Shown here piece by piece: positions 7,164 through 10,354 of a stretch of DNA of 10,354 nucleotides. The stretch covers positions 1-10,354 of the forward strand of contig DUEF01000233.1 in NCBI GenBank assembly GCA_011176555.1. Reading direction: 5' to 3'. Both the position numbers and the translations under genes were made by a program. The stretch is from Caldilineae bacterium (lineage in GTDB: Bacteria; Chloroflexota; Anaerolineae; J102). Below the pieces are notes generated by a model. It did not search any database. It saw nothing but the letters and a program-made list of their open reading frames with translations, and had not been told where the DNA came from. Positions within the stretch are counted from its first letter, which is position 1. Every line of letters begins with the position of its first letter.

Positions 7164-7217
7164 AACACCTACTTCCGGCATCAGAGTCTGGCCTATATCG
7201 AGCAAGCCCGACGCTGA
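7164..7217 (+). pseudogene. Orphan copy of the exporter gene's 3' end
   Basis: These 54 bases match 7079-7132, the last 17 codons plus TGA of the preceding gene, at 50 of 54 positions. Read in that frame they encode the identical peptide NTYFRHQSLAYIEQARR followed by a stop. All four differences are third-position synonymous changes (TAT/TAC, AGC/AGT, CAG/CAA, CGG/CGA). The copy lies 85 bases downstream, beyond the gene's stop and in another frame relative to it, with no start codon of its own. Homology stops abruptly at its 5' end. It is best read as the remnant of a paralogous or variant exporter gene whose body was lost or replaced. Confidence 0.85.
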
Positions 7218-7238
7218 CCGCTCGTCCCATCACCAACC

Positions 7239-7242
7239 GAGG
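7239..7242 (+). promoter_or_regulatory. Ribosome binding site for the TTG start at 7253
   Basis: GAGG at 7239-7242 lies 10 bases before the TTG at 7253. Together with the signal peptide that begins at this codon, it supports a TTG start; the next in-frame ATG is far inside the gene. Confidence 0.55.
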
Positions 7243-7252
7243 TATTCACACC

Positions 7253-9652
7253 TTGCGACGACAAAAGATCCTACTCACCACCCTTCTCGCTATCTCCTTC
7301 CTGATTGCATCGTTCCCGCGCGCCGGTTTCGCCTCCCTGCAGGAAGTCACGCGCCTCCGCATCGGCGTCACCGAAGACGGCATCCAGCGCATCACGCCGG
7401 CAGACCTGCTAGCGGCCGGCGTGGAGCCCACAGAACTTGATCCACGTCTCTTTGCCATGACGAGTAGGGGACTGCCCGTCGCTATTCAGGTTATCGGCGA
7501 AGCCGATGGTCACTTCGATAACGACGATTATATCGAGTTTTTCGGACAGAAATACCACAGCACGATTCAAGACGAAAAGTACACTGACGAAAACGTCTAC
7601 TGGCTCGACCTGGACGGAGCTCCCGGCCTTCGTATCAAAAGCGTAGACGCCACGCCCCAGGGAGACATCGCCCCGTCCGCGGACTTCGCCACCACCGTGC
7701 GGGCGGAAGAGAACAACCACTGGTACACCCAACACACCATGTTTCCTGAAACAAAAGACACCTGGTTTTGGGACAGAATCCAACCGCTGGGGGCGGGGCA
7801 AGGCATCACCCGCACCTATCCCTACACAATCCCCTATCCGGCAAGCAACACCGAATTCTTGCTTCGGGTCGATGAAAACGCCCGTAAAAACGTCCTGCAC
7901 CGCACCACAATCGCCCTGAACGAAACGCCACTGGTTGATGAAACCTGGTCGGGGAAACGACGAAAAGTCTTCACAACCACGATTCCGGCAGATGTCGCCA
8001 TCCACGGACTGAACGACGTTACGATCGGGGCCATCAACGCCCCCGATGCGGTTGCGGTTTCATCCCCGCCCGAATCATCCTGGCAGGACGACGCCCTGGC
8101 CTGGCTCGACAGCGATGCTCCCGCCAGCACAGCCCCCTCATCGACCAGCGATGATGTTTATCTCAACTGGTGGGAAATCGAGTATCGCCGTTTGTTCCAG
8201 GCCTGGCAGGGCCAACTCGATTTTCACGCTGAAACCAACGGACTGCAAGAGTATCGTGCGTCGGGCTGGGATAGCCCAGATATCGCCATCTGGGACATCA
8301 GCGACCCCTTCCATCCAAAACGTTTGACCGGTGCTAAAGACCTGGACACCCGGACCTTCCTGCCCCTGCACCTCAGTAACGACGCCGGCCAGAGCAGCAG
8401 TCTGCCCGCGATGACGGCGCAAGGACTTCCGTACACGGCCTATTTCCGCGTGGATCAACAAGTCGGCGACCATTTCTGGCTCCAGCAAACCGACACGATC
8501 GCAACGCCCGCCAGCATCCGCCTCTACACCGACCCGGGACTGCGCCACCCCGAACGGGGCGCTGACGCCGTGATCGTGACTTCGTCCGAACTTCGTCCCG
8601 CGGCCGAACGCCTGGCTGCATGGCATGAAGCGCACGGTCGTCGCGCCATTGTTGCCGAATTCAGTCAGGTCATCGATGAATTCAACGACGGCATCTACCA
8701 TCCCCGGGCCGTGCCAACGATGCTGGCCTGGGCGCAAAACAACTGGCCGGGTCCAGCGCCGCAATTCCTGACGCTGGTTGGCGATGGGCATTGGAACTTC
8801 AAGGGCTATGCCCCCGATCGTTACCCGCCGCAGCCCAACATCATCCCCCCTTACCTCGCCTGGACGGATCCCGATCAAGGTGAAGTGCCAACCGACAACG
8901 CCTACGCCGACCTCGACGGTGACCGTCGCCCCGATATCGCCGTGGGTCGTTTGGCAGTCAACACCCTGGCCGAAGCGTCTGTCGTCGTCGATAAAATTAT
9001 CGCTTATGATGAAAGCGTGCGCTCTGAACCCTGGCAGCAACGCGCCCTGTTCGTGGCCGACAATGCTGATAGCGCCGGTGATTTCCCCGCCGTTTCCGAT
9101 GCGATAATCAACGACTATCTTCCCGCCGACCTGGTCCCCGAACGAACCTATCTTTTCCAGACGGTTCCCGATGCTGACGCAGCCACAGCCGCGATCATCA
9201 ATGCCATCAACAATGGCGTGTGGATGGTGCAATTCACCGGGCATGGCGCTCCCCATCGCTGGACACATGAAGGCATCTGGACTCTAAACGATATTTCTGC
9301 ACTTAACAATGCCGACAAACTTCCCATCGTCATGACCTTCAACTGCCTCGATGGCTACTTCACCTATCCGGTTCCGAGGCTGTTTAGCATCGCCGAAACC
9401 ATGCAGCGTCTTCCGAACGGCGGCGCGGTGGCGACCATCTCTCCATCCGGGCTGGGATACACCTATCAGCAAAATGAATTCCGCCAAAAATTGATGACAG
9501 CGCTGTTCGCCGACGGTACGCAGGAAATCGGCGCGGCGCTGATGATCGCCAAACAACGTTACTACGATTTGCATGGCCCCCATAACCTGATCGACACCAT
9601 GACCCTCTTCGGTGATCCGGCCATGCGCTTACCTGTTCCCGCCCAGCCCTGA
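7253..9652 (+). CDS. Exported C25-family (gingipain/PorU-like) cysteine peptidase
   Basis: The protein has 799 residues. It starts with TTG because the Sec signal peptide (Arg-Arg-Gln-Lys, hydrophobic core, cleavage near Ala27 in AGFA) begins there and a GAGG site precedes it. Residues 30-130 show the N-terminal pattern I associate with C25 proteins (RIGVTEDGIQRITPADLLAAG, then DNDDYIEFFGQ). A beta-rich middle follows, with WEIEYRRLF near residue 307. The peptidase domain covers about 436-795. It contains DLDGDRRPDIAVGR (553-566), the catalytic His664 in FTGHGAPHRW, and the catalytic Cys698 in TFNCLDGYF, 34 residues apart, as expected for the His-Cys dyad of gingipains. The protein ends in LFGDPAMRLPVP without an added C-terminal secretion domain. 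It probably acts outside the membrane; the cleavage specificity is not evident. The family includes gingipains and the type IX sortase PorU, but nothing here shows which role applies. The next gene starts 35 bases on. Confidence 0.88.
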   Translation: MRRQKILLTTLLAISFLIASFPRAGFASLQEVTRLRIGVTEDGIQRITPADLLAAGVEPTELDPRLFAMTSRGLPVAIQVIGEADGHFDNDDYIEFFGQKYHSTIQDEKYTDENVYWLDLDGAPGLRIKSVDATPQGDIAPSADFATTVRAEENNHWYTQHTMFPETKDTWFWDRIQPLGAGQGITRTYPYTIPYPASNTEFLLRVDENARKNVLHRTTIALNETPLVDETWSGKRRKVFTTTIPADVAIHGLNDVTIGAINAPDAVAVSSPPESSWQDDALAWLDSDAPASTAPSSTSDDVYLNWWEIEYRRLFQAWQGQLDFHAETNGLQEYRASGWDSPDIAIWDISDPFHPKRLTGAKDLDTRTFLPLHLSNDAGQSSSLPAMTAQGLPYTAYFRVDQQVGDHFWLQQTDTIATPASIRLYTDPGLRHPERGADAVIVTSSELRPAAERLAAWHEAHGRRAIVAEFSQVIDEFNDGIYHPRAVPTMLAWAQNNWPGPAPQFLTLVGDGHWNFKGYAPDRYPPQPNIIPPYLAWTDPDQGEVPTDNAYADLDGDRRPDIAVGRLAVNTLAEASVVVDKIIAYDESVRSEPWQQRALFVADNADSAGDFPAVSDAIINDYLPADLVPERTYLFQTVPDADAATAAIINAINNGVWMVQFTGHGAPHRWTHEGIWTLNDISALNNADKLPIVMTFNCLDGYFTYPVPRLFSIAETMQRLPNGGAVATISPSGLGYTYQQNEFRQKLMTALFADGTQEIGAALMIAKQRYYDLHGPHNLIDTMTLFGDPAMRLPVPAQP

Positions 9653-9687
9653 ATCCCCCACCATCCCGCTCGAGGGACCGCCCGACT

Positions 9688-10354
9688 ATGTTTCGACGAT
9701 CTTCACTTTTTATTGCTCTTCTCTTGCTAGCCAGCACGTTCGTGTTGATCTCTGCGCCAGCGCTGGCATCAGTCGATCTCATCTATTTCAGCGCCACAGC
9801 CCAGGAAACATCCATCCTCATCGAATGGGAAACGGCAACCGAATTGGACAACAGCGCCTTCTTTTTGTACAGAAGCGAAAGTCACGCGGGGCCCTGGGTT
9901 CAAATCTATGCCATCGGTGCACAAGGAGACAGCTTCACCGGCGCGTACTATTCCTTCACCGATGACGATATCGAGCAAGGCGTTCTCTACTGGTATCAGC
10001 TAGAAGACCTCGATGTAAACGACAACTCGCATTTCCAGGATCCTATCTCCGCCGGCGTCAATGTCAGGACGCCAACACCCACCAGCACACCAACACCCAC
10101 TGCCACTTCATCTTCCACCGACCCATCCCCCACCGCTACGCTGGAACCCACCAACACACCTTCCCCCACCACCGTTCCCACCGACACGCCAACGCCTGCG
10201 CCGACAGACACGCCAACTGCAACTTTCACGCCGGGACCCACCGCCACATCTTCTCCGACCAGCGCGGTCAGCCCCACTCCCACGCACACGGCCACACCCG
10301 CTTTCACGGCAACCACAGAGCCGACAACAGTTCCTGCCACAGCAACGCCCACCA
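9688..10354 (+). CDS. Exported Fn3-like protein with Thr/Pro-rich stalk (3' end outside window)
   Basis: An open frame starts at ATG 9688 and runs off the right edge; 222 residues are visible. GAGGG at 9672-9676 is a plausible ribosome site 11 bases upstream. A Sec signal peptide (MFRRSSLFIALLLL..., cleavage near APALA at residue 27) leads into one Fn3-like domain at about 29-126. Its motifs (IEWETATELDN, FFLYRSES, YYSFTDDDIEQGVLYWYQLEDLD) are typical of Fn3-like modules in large secreted bacterial proteins. From residue 128 to the window edge the sequence is a low-complexity stalk of Thr, Pro, Ser and Ala with repeated TPT, PTAT and TDTP words, likely an extended and possibly glycosylated spacer between surface domains. 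It sits 35 bases after the peptidase gene, so the two are likely co-transcribed. Whatever follows the stalk, which would define the function, is not visible. Confidence 0.85.
   Translation, partial: MFRRSSLFIALLLLASTFVLISAPALASVDLIYFSATAQETSILIEWETATELDNSAFFLYRSESHAGPWVQIYAIGAQGDSFTGAYYSFTDDDIEQGVLYWYQLEDLDVNDNSHFQDPISAGVNVRTPTPTSTPTPTATSSSTDPSPTATLEPTNTPSPTTVPTDTPTPAPTDTPTATFTPGPTATSSPTSAVSPTPTHTATPAFTATTEPTTVPATATPT

Noticed and set aside
8138..9268. 376-codon open frame on the - strand inside the C25 peptidase gene
   Set aside because: It lies antisense to a gene with clear signal peptide and catalytic motifs, and its composition (many Gly, Val, Asp, Arg) is typical of a GC-rich shadow frame. 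No domain is recognisable.
9612..9965. 117-codon + strand frame overlapping the peptidase end and the last gene
   Set aside because: It is out of frame with the gene from 9688, which has a ribosome site, signal peptide and Fn3-like domain; this frame has none of these.
9996..10352. - strand frame encoding Gly/Val repeats at the right edge
   Set aside because: It is the reverse complement of the Thr/Pro-rich stalk codons (ACC/ACA/CCC become GGT/TGT/GGG), so its repeats are a by-product of the + strand gene.

Overview
The window looks like chromosomal DNA of a GC-rich bacterium, most likely a member of the Chloroflexota (Anaerolineae/Caldilineae-like). This is inference from style, not from a marker gene. 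The signs are: secreted proteins built from Fn3-like modules that end in an SNR-x-G...FAL-x-PG tail; a Thr/Pro-rich 'TPTPT' stalk; a gingipain-type C25 peptidase in the same neighbourhood; TTG start codons; and imperfect palindromic intergenic repeats. All six genes I can support lie on the + strand. No RNA gene, CRISPR array or transposase gene was seen.

Layout. 1-554 is non-coding: two palindromic intergenic repeat units (about 69-143 and 190-272), a strong intrinsic terminator (305-341) for a gene upstream of the window, and an AT-richer stretch before the first gene. 555-2090 and 2132-3409 encode two exported proteins 41 bases apart: a beta-propeller-like protein with Asp-boxes, and a CAP/SCP-domain protein. 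Both end in the same kind of C-terminal module. A 66-base inverted repeat (3424-3489) with perfect 18-base arms closes this unit. 3561-5324 and 5330-7132 encode the two halves of a heterodimeric ABC exporter, 5 bases apart. The first half has Asp in place of the catalytic Glu and the second has a non-canonical LSMGQ signature, so together they would form one degenerate and one intact ATP site. Directly after the second half lies an orphan 54-base copy of its own 3' end (7164-7217) that differs only at synonymous positions. 7253-9652 encodes an exported C25 (gingipain/PorU-like) cysteine peptidase. From 9688 to the window end runs the start of another exported protein, with an Fn3-like domain followed by a Thr/Pro-rich stalk; it is open at the edge.

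How the parts may fit together. Four of the six products carry Sec-type signal peptides and look extracellular or wall-associated. The other two form an exporter of unknown substrate. A cell-surface locus is a reasonable reading: secreted proteins with a common C-terminal module, a surface cysteine peptidase of the family that includes the type IX sortase PorU, and an exporter. The functional link between the C-terminal module and the peptidase is a hypothesis only.
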